From contig MU404110.1 of NCBI GenBank assembly GCA_022695795.1, forward strand, positions 186,687 through 250,686: 64,000 bases of DNA. Direction: 5' to 3'. A model generated the notes under the pieces. That model was not told the origin of the DNA. It saw only the letters and a program-made list of their open reading frames with translations, and did not search any database. Both the position numbers and the translations under genes were made by a program. Numbering within the stretch: position 1 is the first letter of the stretch; each line of letters begins with the position of its first letter. The stretch comes from Biscogniauxia marginata. Its lineage: Eukaryota; Ascomycota; Sordariomycetes; Xylariales; Xylariaceae. This document shows positions 46,357-57,088 of this stretch, in pieces.

Positions 46357-47220
46357 ATGGGTTGGCTATGGGCAACACCACCCTCCAAGGGCAGCAAAAG
46401 TGCCCCCAGCGGGTCCTCGGCATCAAATCAGAACAACAACAAGCCAGCCGAGCCCGCCGCAAACAACTACGGCGACCCGGAGCTCGCCAAGTTCGTGGCC
46501 GAGATCCAGGCACAGTTCGGCGGAGGAGGGTCAGGAAGCAGCAGCAATAACAACAAACCCTCACCAGGACCCTCTCAACCAAACCCCCCATCGTCCACCT
46601 CCTCGCCCGGCACAGACAACAACAAGCAGACGCCATCCTCATCCTCCTCCTCATCATCATCATCCTGGTCATCCCTCTTCAATCCATCCTCACCCTCCAC
46701 CGCCGTCTCCTCCTCCCTAACCACCTCCTCCTCCCAATCCCAATCCGAATCCCAATCCCCCTCCCCCCCTCCCCTCGACCCCCTCGCCGAGTCCCTCCTC
46801 CCCACCAGCATGTCCTGCCGGCAGTCCTTCGACCTGGCCTTCCACTGCAACTCGCTCGGCGGGCAGTGGGCCTCGGTGTACCGCAGCGGCGCCGTCCGCT
46901 CCTGCAGCCACCACTGGGACGACTTCTGGTTCTGCATGCGCGCGCGCGCCTACTCGGGGAGGGTCAAGGAGGACGCCGTCCGCGACTACTACCGCCGCAA
47001 GGAGGTCGCCAAGTACGGCCCCGGCCGCCCCAGCAGCACCGACGTCTGGGAGGCCCGCACCGAGCGCCTCGAGCCCGGCGCCGCCTTCGCCGAGCCCTAC
47101 GACATGCCCGACGTCAGCGACGAGGAGTGGCGCCGCCTCGAGATCGAGCGCCGTCGGCAGATCAGGGACATGCTCGATCGGGACGAGGACGGGGCCGTGG
47201 GCGAGAGGGCGATGCAGTGA
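46357..47220 (+). CDS. EMI1: EMI1-like twin CX9C protein (DUF3128)
   Basis: A 287-residue frame from ATG 46357 (MGWLWATPPSKG), chosen because this N-terminus is the family's usual one and the extension upstream looks non-coding. The first ~145 residues are Ser/Gly/Asn/Pro-rich and disordered, much longer than in yeast Emi1. The C-terminal half holds the conserved domain: MSCRQSFDLAFHCNSLGGQW (first C-x9-C), then SCSHHWDDFWFCMRAR (second C-x9-C), then DYYRRKEVAKYG and a DVWEAR motif. Twin CX9C proteins are imported into the mitochondrial intermembrane space by Mia40; yeast Emi1 was first noted for early meiotic gene induction and affects mitochondrial function. The coding DNA is extremely GC-rich at the 3' end, so a 177-codon antisense frame exists and was discarded. 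It converges with HSP70. Confidence 0.88.
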   Translation: MGWLWATPPSKGSKSAPSGSSASNQNNNKPAEPAANNYGDPELAKFVAEIQAQFGGGGSGSSSNNNKPSPGPSQPNPPSSTSSPGTDNNKQTPSSSSSSSSSSWSSLFNPSSPSTAVSSSLTTSSSQSQSESQSPSPPPLDPLAESLLPTSMSCRQSFDLAFHCNSLGGQWASVYRSGAVRSCSHHWDDFWFCMRARAYSGRVKEDAVRDYYRRKEVAKYGPGRPSSTDVWEARTERLEPGAAFAEPYDMPDVSDEEWRRLEIERRRQIRDMLDRDEDGAVGERAMQ

Positions 47221-47799
47221 TAAACAAGTATAAATAAATAAACAAATCATAAGATAGTCATAGTTTTGCAGGTTTGGTGTTTCACTGGTTTTCTTTTACT
47301 GGGGTAGTAATTGTAGGATAGATACATCAAGTGGATTTGGTTCGTCTACCTAGGAGATTGTTACATCAAGACCAACAGCATAGCTACTATTAAATATAAA
47401 CGCATCAATAAGTACTGCATTATACTAACGATATCTTGCAGTCTCTAACCTAACCTAACCTAACCTAACCTTAGACATTTCGCGGCACTACATTGTAGAA
47501 TACTTGTGAGGGTGTTAGACAATAGATATGAATGCTCAAGTCGTTAGACGCAAATCACTTCAGACAGAGTAACTAGAGAAAATGTTTATGGAATTATTTC
47601 ATTCATTCGGATGAATTGTGCTAGAATACACCCATGCAAGTCGTCAATTCTGAACTTTTGTTCCTGTATCATCATTACCGCATAGAAAAAAAATCTAGTG
47701 CAAACCCAGAGTCCCCTGACCGCCACTCACGATGCCGACAACATCGAGAGGATTAACGCCGATGGAAAGAGAAAATCAAAGTCATAAAGGGAAAATGAT
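47221..47799. other. Convergent spacer EMI1-HSP70
   Basis: AATAAATAAA-like signals directly after the EMI1 stop (47231-47247) suit polyadenylation. A (TAACC)5 repeat lies at 47446-47470. No gene. Confidence 0.5.
47446..47470 (+). repeat. (TAACC)5 telomere-like short repeat
   Basis: Five perfect TAACC pentamers. The usual ascomycete telomere unit on this strand is CCCTAA; this has one C fewer per unit, so it resembles but does not equal an interstitial telomeric sequence. Confidence 0.8.
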
Positions 47800-49347
47800 T
47801 TAGTCGACCTCCTCGACAGTGGGGCCATCGTCCTGAGAAGCACCACCAGGGGCGCCAGCACCAGGGAAGCCACCAGGACCGCCAGGAGCACCACCGGGAA
47901 CTCCACCGGGCATACCACCAGCACCACCGTAGAACTTCATCATGATGGGGTTGGCAATCCCCTCCAACTCTTTCTGCTTCTCCTCGTACTCCTCACGAGT
48001 GGCCTGCTGGTTCTCGTCGAGCCAGGCAACAACGGTGTCAATCTCAGTCTTGAGCTTCTCCTTGTCACCAGCCTCAAGCTTCTCGTCAACCTTGGAGTCG
48101 GATAGAGTGTTGCGAAGAGAGTAGGCATAGGACTCAAGACCGTTCTTGGCACCAATACGGCGACCCTCGGCTTCGTCCTCCTCCTTGTACTTCTCGGCTT
48201 CCGCTAGCATACGCTCAATGTCTTCCTTGGACAGACGGCCCTTGTCGTTGGTGATGACAATCTTGTTGGACTTGCCGGTGCCCTTCTCGACAGCAGAGAC
48301 GTTGATGATACCATTGGCATCGACATCAAAAGTGACCTCGATTTGAGGGACACCACGAGGCGCGGGCGGAATGCCAGTAAGCTCGAACTTGCCGAGCAGG
48401 TTGTTGTCCTTTGTGCGCTGACGCTCACCCTCGTAGACCTGGATAAGCACACCAGGCTGGTTGTCCGAGAAGGTAGAGAAGACTTCGGACTTCTTGGTGG
48501 GAATGGTGGTGTTGCGGGGAATGAGCTTGGTCATCATACCACCGGCAGTCTCGATACCGATGGAGAGGGGAGCGACGTCAAGCAGCAAGATCTCGTTGGT
48601 AGACTTGGACGAAGTGTCACCAGACAGGATAGCGGCCTGGACGGCAGCACCGTAGGCAACGGCCTCATCGGGGTTGATTGACTTGTTGGGCTCCTTGCCG
48701 TTGAAGTAGTCGGTGATCAGCTTCTGCACACGTGGGATACGAGTGGAGCCGCCGACAAGGACGATCTCGTGGACTTGAGACTTGTCAATCTTGGCATCGG
48801 CCAAGACACGGTCGACGGGCTGAATAGTGGATCGGAAGAGATCTTGGCACAGCTCTTCGAATCGGGCACGGGTGATAGACGTGTAGAAGTCGATACCCTC
48901 GAACAGAGAGTCGATCTCAATCGAAGTCTGAGCCGATGAGGACAGGGTACGCTTGGCACGCTCGCAAGCAGTGCGGAGACGACGCAGAGCACGGGCGTTG
49001 GTGGAGAGATCCTTCTTGTGCTTGCGCTTGAATTCGTTGACGAAGTGGTTGACGAGACGGTTATCGAAGTCCTCACCACCCAAGTGGGTGTCACCAGCAG
49101 TAGACTTGACCTCGAAGATACCCTCCTCAATGGTCAGCAGGGAGACATCGAAAGTACCACCACCCAGGTCAAAGATGAGGACGTTTCGCTCGCCCTCGAC
49201 CTTCTTGTCAAGACCGTAGGCAATGGCAGCTGCGGTCGGCTCGTTGATGATTCTGAGGACGTTGAGGCCAGCAATTAGACCAGCATCCTTGGTGGCTTGG
49301 CGCTGCGAGTCGTTGAAGTAGGCAGGGACGGTGATGACAGCGTTGTT

Positions 49348-49380
<33 letters not shown>

Positions 49381-49831
49381 TCGCATCTTGGTGAGGACCA
49401 TGGAGGAGATCTCCTCGGGGGTGAACTGCTTCTGCTCGCCCTTGTACTCGACCTCAACAATAGGCTTGCCGCCCTTCTCGATGATCTTGAAGGGGAAATG
49501 CTTCATGTCGGCCTGGACCTCCGGGTCCGAGAACTTGCGACCGATGAGACGCTTCGCGTCAAAGACGGTGTTGGCGGGGTTCATGGCAACTTGATTCTTG
49601 GCGGCATCACCGATCAGACGCTCCGTGTCTGTGAAGGCTACGAAGGAGGGTGTTGTTCGGTTTCCCTGGTCGTTGGCTGGAGAGATCTAGTCAGCATGGG
49701 TGCATGCAAGATTAGGCACGAGAGTGGAGGGCGGCACGGGCTAACTTACCAATGATTTCAATGCGGTCGTCTCGGTAGACGCCGACGCACGAATAGGTCG
49801 TGCCCAGATCGATTCCTACAGCAGCGACCAT
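47800..49831 (-). CDS. SSA1: Cytosolic HSP70 chaperone (SSA-type)
   Basis: ATP-driven chaperone of the cytosol and nucleus. Exons 49831-49750 and 47800-49676 (73-nt intron, GTAAGT donor, located early as in many fungal hsp70 genes) give 652 residues. Starts [19 protein letters not shown]; ATPase signatures [29 protein letters not shown] and [15 protein letters not shown] are all present; substrate-binding domain around 390-510 with [21 protein letters not shown]; helical lid; Gly/Pro/Met-rich linker; and the C-terminal EEVD that binds TPR co-chaperones, which places it in the cytosol and excludes BiP and mitochondrial forms. Codon use is strongly biased to C-ending codons, as in highly expressed genes. 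A step-type heat-shock element lies about 275 bp upstream of the start codon. Confidence 0.98.
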
Positions 49832-50088
49832 GATGGGCAGTGTGAAATCCTATCCTTGTGTGGGTGTGTTCAGATGCGAGGGTGTAGTGTGTGCAAGAGG
49901 GGTATGGAGTGGTGTCTGTAGAGCAGAAGGATTATCGTGATGGTGGATAATACCTTTCTCAGGCAGAGAAGAATGGGAGATGAGTCGTGTTGTTTTGTTG
50001 TGTGTGATGGAGAGAGGGAAGAAGGAAAGTGTCGGAGTGCAGATGTGCATGCAGCCTTTTAATATGGCCAAAGGTGAAAAAAAAATTG

Positions 50089-50127
50089 TTCCCCACGTTC
50101 CTTGGAAGCTGGAGGAAACTGCTAGAA
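50089..50127 (-). promoter_or_regulatory. Heat-shock element cluster (step type) upstream of HSP70
   Basis: GAA modules on the plus strand at 50105-50107, 50115-50117 and 50125-50127, exactly 10 bp apart. Read in gene orientation this is nTTCn(5)nTTCn(5)nTTCn, the step-type HSE bound by Hsf1. TTC modules at 50089 and 50098 flank it. Binding is inferred. Confidence 0.6.
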
Positions 50128-51478
50128 GTCGCACCTGCCTCAGGGTGATTTCTTCCGTTTTCCACCCAAAACCATTCAAAAAAAGGTACATCTATTGTTT
50201 TCCATTCGCTGCTAGAAATCTACAGCATTGTGCAGAGCTATCTATTCACTCTAATGCTATTTTTGTCATGTTTTGCGCTGTATTTTGGCTGTTATTCACT
50301 GCTTTTCCCCTCCACGTCTAGAGCTTTCTACCCAACACCCCGCATCGAAGAGAATTGCATCACTCTTTTTTTTTCCTTTAGTTGCTATGTCAATTCCTTC
50401 CACGTCCCAGCAGCCCAGTCCCGGTCCCAAGCCCAATCTGCTGCCCCACCTCGCACGGTCCATCTCCCATGTACCCACGTCTTGTCATTTTTTAGGCATC
50501 TGGGCAGGAATTGATCTCATCCTAGGGCAATTACAGCCCATGCAGCCTTAAGAAGTTGAAGAAGGAGAGAAGTTCTTCGATGCTCGCCGAACCCGACTGA
50601 AACCCCCTAGTCTCGATACGTAGCTACGTATGTACTTCTCCACCACCAGCTACATGCATACCTATGCCGTTCAATTCCATTGTGTCTGTCTTCAGCTAGC
50701 TACAACACAACAGCTGCACTAAAAAAGTATAATAAAAAGGACCCGAACCGGTACCCAACGTTTCCGTTGTGCACGTTTAAATGTACCGAAGTACATGCAT
50801 TTAACTTTAATTTATTGGAATGGAAGCGGGAGCCTCGTAAGCACCTACATAGATTAATTGTCTTGTAGGTACCTGGGTACCTGGGTGCACTAGATGAATG
50901 CATCGAAGGGATTTTTAGGTTGCCAAGCCCACAAGGTACCCACATATCGACCCGGCCAATCGTCATACATTTGCTGCTTTGGACCGCAAAATGCGGGTCG
51001 ATCTCTCTCTGAACGGACATGCACCAAGCACCGACCTCCGGCTACTCGAGATCTCCAGAATTTTCCCTAATCTGGCTGGACAATGCCTTCTTGATCGAAG
51101 CTTGCTGCTTCCTGCTTCCTGCTTCCTCCATCCGCTAACGAAGGAGATAGCAAATTCCCGAAAATGTACGAAAATTCCAGACTCCAACTTTGCTGGATTC
51201 AGAAACACGTCGTTTTGCTTAAGCAATCACAACGATCATCACGTAGTCATCTTTGAGCTTAGTCCTGCATCACTTTTCTAGAAGGATGTAGAGGTTTGTA
51301 GAGCCTTCACGCAAAGTTCCAGTTCACTTCACTCCACATTGATTTGTGGTCTTCATGCATTTTCATTGTGCTGCTACCCATGCATATACCTAAATAGAAC
51401 ACCGCTACGCTAGGTTACAGCTTAGGTAGGAGTCAAACCTAGTAACCTAGGCAAATAGGTATAGGTATTACCTCTGGT
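50128..51478. other. Upstream spacer of HSP70, no gene seen
   Basis: About 1.3 kb with short frames only. It contains T-runs at 50365-50374, GGTACC words at 50868 and 50877, and a triplicated CTTCCTG word near 51107-51125. No recognisable gene. Confidence 0.5.
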
Positions 51479-52639
51479 CTAGCAGAAATGCTCGACGGCG
51501 ACGGGCCGCGCGTCCCTCGGCCCCAGGTCCGTCTTGAGCGTGCGCCCGAACAGCTCGACCAGGACCTCGAAGCAGATCTTGGTGATGGCCGGGTCGTAGC
51601 GGCCCTTGCTGAGCTCGTCGCGGACGAAGGCGTGCTGGGCCCACGCGAACTCGTAGAAGTTGAACGCGACGCCGGCCTCGCGCAGCTTCAGCCTGATCAG
51701 GTCGCGGCCCTCGTCCGGGATGTGCGTGTCCTTGATGCCGAAGATCATGGCCACCTCGCCCTTGATCTCGCTCAGCCGGTCCAGCGTGTGGTTGCTGTTG
51801 GCCTCCGTCTGCGCCGACAAGTTGGGCCCCGAGTTGGGGCCGAGCGTGCGGGAGTGCACGTCGGTCCCGAAGTAGGATACGCAGGCCGTGATTCTGGGGT
51901 CAAGCTGTTTTTGGGGCGTTAGCAGAAAGAATATTAGATAGCAGCAATAGGTGCACCAAGGCAGACCGGTGACTGATGAAGTAATATCTTCATCGAATGC
52001 CCCTATTCAGACGGACAGGGGCAGGGAGGAGAGAGAGAGCCTTACACTAGCGCGCAGGGAAAGATGACCGCCCAGGCACATGCCGGTAGTGCCTATCAGC
52101 CCCGTGCATGTAGGCAGACTGAGCAAGTAATCGACTGCCTTGCTGGAGTCCTCGTCGTATGATTGGAGAGTCTGTGTACATGCATGAGCAGGCTGATGAT
52201 TGCAGTAATACTGGGTGGCACAGAGACAACCCTTGCCCTCTTACCTTTTTCACTTTCAATTCGTTGCCCTTATCGGTGCCCGGCACGTCGTAAGCCAGTG
52301 CCTCTGGCCCGGTGAAGTCATGGTATGACGAGGGAGCGGCAACGATATAGCCTTGTCCTGAGATCTGGCGTGCAAATCGAGCTACTGGTCCGGTCACTGA
52401 AAGTTGTGTTAGTACTCCCTGCGACTTGTGGACGTGGCCACCTGCGAGAGGTAGGAATAGTAAAAAAAGGCATACCTTGATAGATCTCACTGAACAGCAC
52501 TACACCAGGAAATCGACTAAGTAGTTTGTATTAGCATTAGATTGCCCGAGACTTCCGGGGTGTTGTCTATTAGGTTTTCTTACGCATTCGGGTACTGTGG
52601 GATATTGGGATGGAAGAGGAAGATCCCTATAGCATTCAT
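51479..52639 (-). CDS. Dienelactone hydrolase family protein
   Basis: Alpha/beta hydrolase of the carboxymethylenebutenolidase family. Exons 52639-52584, 52516-52476, 52396-52245, 52171-52046 and 51904-51479 give 266 residues in frame; all introns have GTAAG/GTATG donors and standard acceptors. Seen in order: PGVVLFSEIYQVTGPVARFARQ (strand plus first helix, Glu of the charge relay), the nucleophile elbow GMCLGGH with catalytic Cys, VSYFGTDVHSRTLGP, the strand VAMIFGIKDTHIPDEGRD with the catalytic Asp, and YEFAWAQHAFVRD with the catalytic His. The triad Cys-Asp-His is complete. True dienelactone hydrolases act in aromatic ring degradation; no other such gene is nearby, so the physiological substrate is open. 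No signal peptide, so probably cytosolic. The C-terminal exon is markedly GC-rich. Confidence 0.9.
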
Positions 52640-53321
52640 TGTATTAGTACATACCTAGGTTATCCATTGACGTTCTTGAACATTGCTTGCTTACTCATGG
52701 GACTCTCCTTTCCATCCACAGTCGTCTGGATATCAGTGTGGCTCTCGTTGATCAACATCTTGACGTCTGTCTACTATATGCACTTGATCTTCTCTCAAGT
52801 AGTTTGAACTCTCAAAAGTTAAAGATGTAAGTTAGAGGAGCTTTTAAATAACGAGAACTTGACCCCGCCATTCACACAAAGTGGCATGATTTTTCTTTTT
52901 TTTTTCGTAGAGGAGAGCGGGGCTGGGTTAAAAACTATTCGTTCCACCGGCTTGGGATCAGCAAGTTCACCAGACCTCCTGGAGGATATACATACAATCT
53001 ATGCACGATATTGTACGTAAGAAATGGAGGAGATTTGTATTTATCCGACCATGTCACCTGCTATGATATGCAGCTGCTACATGCGTACGGCTGCTTTGGA
53101 GTAGCCTTTTTTAAAAACCCCGATGCATACAATGTATGTACGTGTGGTACGAGCCATGCTATACTACGGGTATAAGTTGATGCTCCTTAAACAAGAAGTT
53201 CAAGTTGGAATAATACGCTCGATTGGAAAATTCAAATCATACCGATTTGCACATGCGTATGGCACACATCCACTTGTCTACCATTTCTAAATCAACCTAT
53301 TAGGCAGGTTAGATACCTATT
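52640..53321. other. Spacer between OPT transporter and hydrolase
   Basis: About 680 bp, AT-rich, with a T-run at 52892-52906. It would contain the hydrolase promoter and OPT 3' UTR. No gene. Confidence 0.5.
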
Positions 53322-55955
53322 TCACAGGTGAGGCACCTGGGCACTCTGCAGGATCAAGTTCACGATACTCAAGAACCCCTCTCCCAGAATGAAACCCTAG
53401 AAGTTTTATTTCCACAAGCGTCAGTATGTCACTTCTACTCCCCCCACCACACCCTGCTTCTTCTCCCCTTCGGATGGACATTAGGAAAAACTTACCGACG
53501 CGAGCACGATAAGCGGCGTATCCTCCTTCCCGAGGTAAACCCTCCAGTACCAATTCATTAGCCCGCCCACAGTCCTCGCCAGGGTGAAGGAGGGGACGTT
53601 ATACATGCCTGTGACGCATTAGTTGCCATATTTCATTTTAGCGCAACCCATTCCAACCCATGCGGGACCAGAACCAGACTAATAAGAGGAGCATAATGGT
53701 CTTATTTTACTTACCGACCGCGACGGCGATGCCCCCAGGGATGTAGGCATGCCACTTGGTCCCGACGCCCTTCGTACGCACCACCGTGAGGACCGCGAAC
53801 ACGACCGCCGCGCCGACGGCGAACTCGCGCGCCATGTGCGGCAGGCCCTCACCCGTGACGAGGCGGGCGGTGAAGATCCAGACGAACGCCGTGGGCACCT
53901 GGAACAGGTCGCCGGGGACGTCGTAGACGGCGGTGTAGAGGCGGTAGATGAAGGCGCTGACGACGGCGCCGACGGTGGCGCCGATGATCTGGCCCCAGAA
54001 CTGCGCCCGCGGCGCCGCCCCCAGGAGGTGACCCGTCTTGAGGTCCTGCATCAGGTCGCCGGCCTGCAGCGCCCCGGCCTCCGACACGGCGCCCGCCACG
54101 AGGTTTATGAGCACGCTGGACTTGTGCGACTGCGGAATGATGAGCGCGAAGAAGAGCTGCGCTAGCTTGCTGATGCCCGACACGGGGTTCAGGTCCGTCT
54201 CGCCCAGTGCGCGCACCCCCATGATGCTGAGGATCATAGCCATGAAAACCGCGATGACGGTCGCGTATAGGGGCACCAGGTTGCCGAACGTGATGTGGAT
54301 GCTGGCGATGCAGAAGAGCACCGAGAGCACGAGCCCAACACTGACAGTCCGCCCGCCGACGAGCTGGTCCGGTGGCGCGTCATCATGGTTCCAGGCTTTT
54401 CGCTGATATGTGTATGCGGGGCGTGCCTCGAAGGGATCATGGCGTTCAAGCGCGGGGCTCGCCAGACTGTCCGGATCTGTAGCCAGAGATGTTGAGCTCC
54501 TGGCCGTAGTCGAGGTTCTTAGATCCTCGTCGTCAGTTTGGACGGCGGTATACCCTTTAGGCTGGCGTTGGAACAGAGCCCTCCATCCGCCACGCTGATA
54601 ATTCTGCCTAGCTGCGATATACAGAGCAGGGCCATGCTCGACGAGAGGACGGAAGGCGATGTAGCTTAGACTTATAACAGCATCTGCCAGCATGATAGCT
54701 AGAGATGTCCAGACGATCCATCCCTTACTGCCTGTTTCCCAGTCGTCGATTGGGCCGGGTGCCCACCCTCGATATTTTGCTAGAGGTGACAATACGCCCC
54801 ACCCAATCACGGCGCCTAAGAGCATGTGTATGGTTGTCGATGGACCCATGATAATGCCTTGGCCAACATAGGCAAAGCTTGGGTTTAGAGTCCAGAGCCA
54901 CGTGTCGGCAGCAACAGTCCCAAAGATGGGAAGATTGCGCAGGACGGGGAAGAAATATGTGCATAAAGTGTAGAAGCCAGAAACCCCAAAGGTTATCAGC
55001 AGCAAGCGTATATTAGACCCCCAGCTGTACTTCTCTGCTACCTCAATACGCGATGGACCATCTAACGCGTTTATTCTGCTGTCATGTTCTTCATCATTCA
55101 CATCTCTAGCTTCCATGAGTGGGCGATTTTCCAGAGCCAAACTCCCGAAAGTAGCGGCCTTCGAGGGATCCAAGGCGCCGCTGGTCTGGGTACGCCCTTT
55201 GCCATGGAGCACTCCAATGAGAACCGCCGTACTAAAACCACTTGGAAACTTCAGTTGCTCTCTTATGATAACTTGCCGTCGTCTGGGTGAGATTAGTGCC
55301 TAATTTTGCGATGTGACTGTTGCGTATAAGTTACATTGAAGACTTACAGCGGCACGGCGAAGACGACGCCGAAATAGCAAAGGCCCAATGACCAGATGAT
55401 CAATTTCCACATGCTCAGATGCAGCGGGCCTTGCTCCGAAGGCTTCAATAGGTACTCCATGGCCGGCATCTGCACCGCATTCCCAGGTTAGTTCCTTCAA
55501 GATTCAGCTCATTTTCCATCCCGTCCTCCCCATTCTTCTTCATTATCAAAAAAAAAACTCACCACGCCCACGAACCCGCACCCCAGAGGCATGATCGCCA
55601 TGCCGCCGGCGACGCTCTGCACGAGCACGTTCTCGACGGGCGAGAAGGGGAAGGCGAGGCGGCGCGCGAGCAGGCGGAACACGCCGAAGCCGAGCAGGCT
55701 CGCCGGCATGGTCATCATGCTGACCCAGCCCGTCTGCAGGCCGAAGTACATGTTGGAGAAGCAGATGACGAGGCCGACGGCGAGGCCCGCCGCCACGCCG
55801 CGCGCCGTGAAGTGCCGGCCCTCGGGGAGGTACCTTGTCGTCGTCGTCGTCGGGACGGTCTCCGGTGAAGGAGGAGAAGGAGAAGGTGGTGAAGGTGAAG
55901 GTGGTGGATCATCCGCGGCGGCGGTGTTAGCTCGTCCTCCTCTGTCGGGTGCCAT
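53322..55955 (-). CDS. OPT-family oligopeptide/metal-chelate transporter
   Basis: Exons 55955-55563, 55469-55348, 55282-53715, 53608-53496 and 53396-53322 give 756 residues in frame. The N-terminal tail has a Pro/Ser repeat (PPSPSPPSP) before the first membrane segment. Characteristic OPT parts: RHFTARGVAAGLAVGLVICFSNMYFGLQTGW-type opening (the NxYFGLQTGW motif), PPLRRQ-like loop here as PLRRQVIIREQLKFPSG, YSWGSNIRLLLI, LGAVIGWGVLSPLAKYRGW, the DLNPVSG loop and QAGDLMQDLKTGHLLGA, and the last exon GFILGEGFLSIVNLIL. About 14-16 hydrophobic segments can be counted. The arrangement is closest to the Ygl114w-like fungal OPT branch, whose substrate is not well defined (peptides, glutathione or metal chelates in relatives). 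Predicted plasma or vacuolar membrane. A cytosolic loop of ~75 residues, Ser/Thr-rich, lies between membrane segments near residue 400. Confidence 0.93.
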
Positions 55956-57088
55956 TGTCTTTTATTTATTTATTTGTAAGTCAAGAATGCTGTTACGATG
56001 TTGTGCTCGGTGAGAGTGTGAAATGTGAGATGTGAGATGAGATGAACCATAGGTAGTAGATGGAGAAAGAGAGGCCCCAGTTGGATGTATGATATGATAA
56101 GATATAATAACACGGGGGGTTACGGCAGATAAAGTAATAAGTTGATGCAGCATTACCACCACGTAGGTAGGTAATAAGTAAGGTATGTAATCAATAAGCA
56201 GCAGCCGCTATAGGCGAGAGGTGGGAACTCAATTTCAGTTGTATTCTACTCCCGAAACCTGGCAATAGTAGATGTCATCATTTTGAATAGCTGAAACAAA
56301 TATATGTATATATCTTATATATTTGAAAGAAACTCATAAGGTGAGAAGTGAGAGTAAGGGAAGTTAGAGACAAAGACTTGAAGACAACAGCGGCAGAAAG
56401 ATGTAATTAGATTAGGTGGGTAGCAGTGATTAGTCATTAGGCTGATTCCAGGTAAGTTAGCTGCCAGTCATAGCTAACCTAGTTACCTACATACCTACCT
56501 AGGTACCTTACTAAGGCCGGGTATGTGATAGGTTAGAGTACCTAGTATCTTAGTTGATGACTAAGCAAGAAAGCCAAGACCCGGAGATGTCCGTCTATAG
56601 TTCCTTTCTTTCCGCCCGCGGACGCGGGCTCCACATTCTATAGATCATTGAACGCCAAAGCAACTCGGAACATGTATGTACCTTGAATAACATAACTAAC
56701 AACTTACACACACCTCCCTCCCCTTAATACTTCATTCATACTAGGTACTTCCTTCCCTCCCTCCCTCCCTTATCTACTCTTCAACTCCGAATTTTTTTAA
56801 AACTTAAACATACATTGATAAATCTCGAACCAACCGACCAACCGCACTCCAGCTACCGAACGACGGGCAAGTAACAAACAAAAGAATAGAAAACTAATAA
56901 CCTTCAAAACCCTTTCCTGCCTCCTTTTTCCTCGGCCCTTCTTCGATGTTGATATACACAACCAACACCGACACAAACCTATCCACGCGCACAATATGAC
57001 TTATCGTCGATGTAGTAGTACTTAGTAGTAGGCTACTCAACCTACGTGTAGATAACACAAGTAAGCAAGCATAGGGGCTTCTTTTTTA
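55956..57088. other. Spacer between RAV1 and OPT gene
   Basis: About 1.1 kb: OPT promoter and RAV1 3' region. Simple sequence includes a CCTACCTAGGTACC block near 56492-56506 and a (TCCC)n run at 56752-56770. No gene. Confidence 0.5.

Noticed and set aside
46717..47250. 177-codon minus-strand frame opposite EMI1
   Set aside because: Shadow of very GC-rich codons; the plus strand carries the twin CX9C domain.
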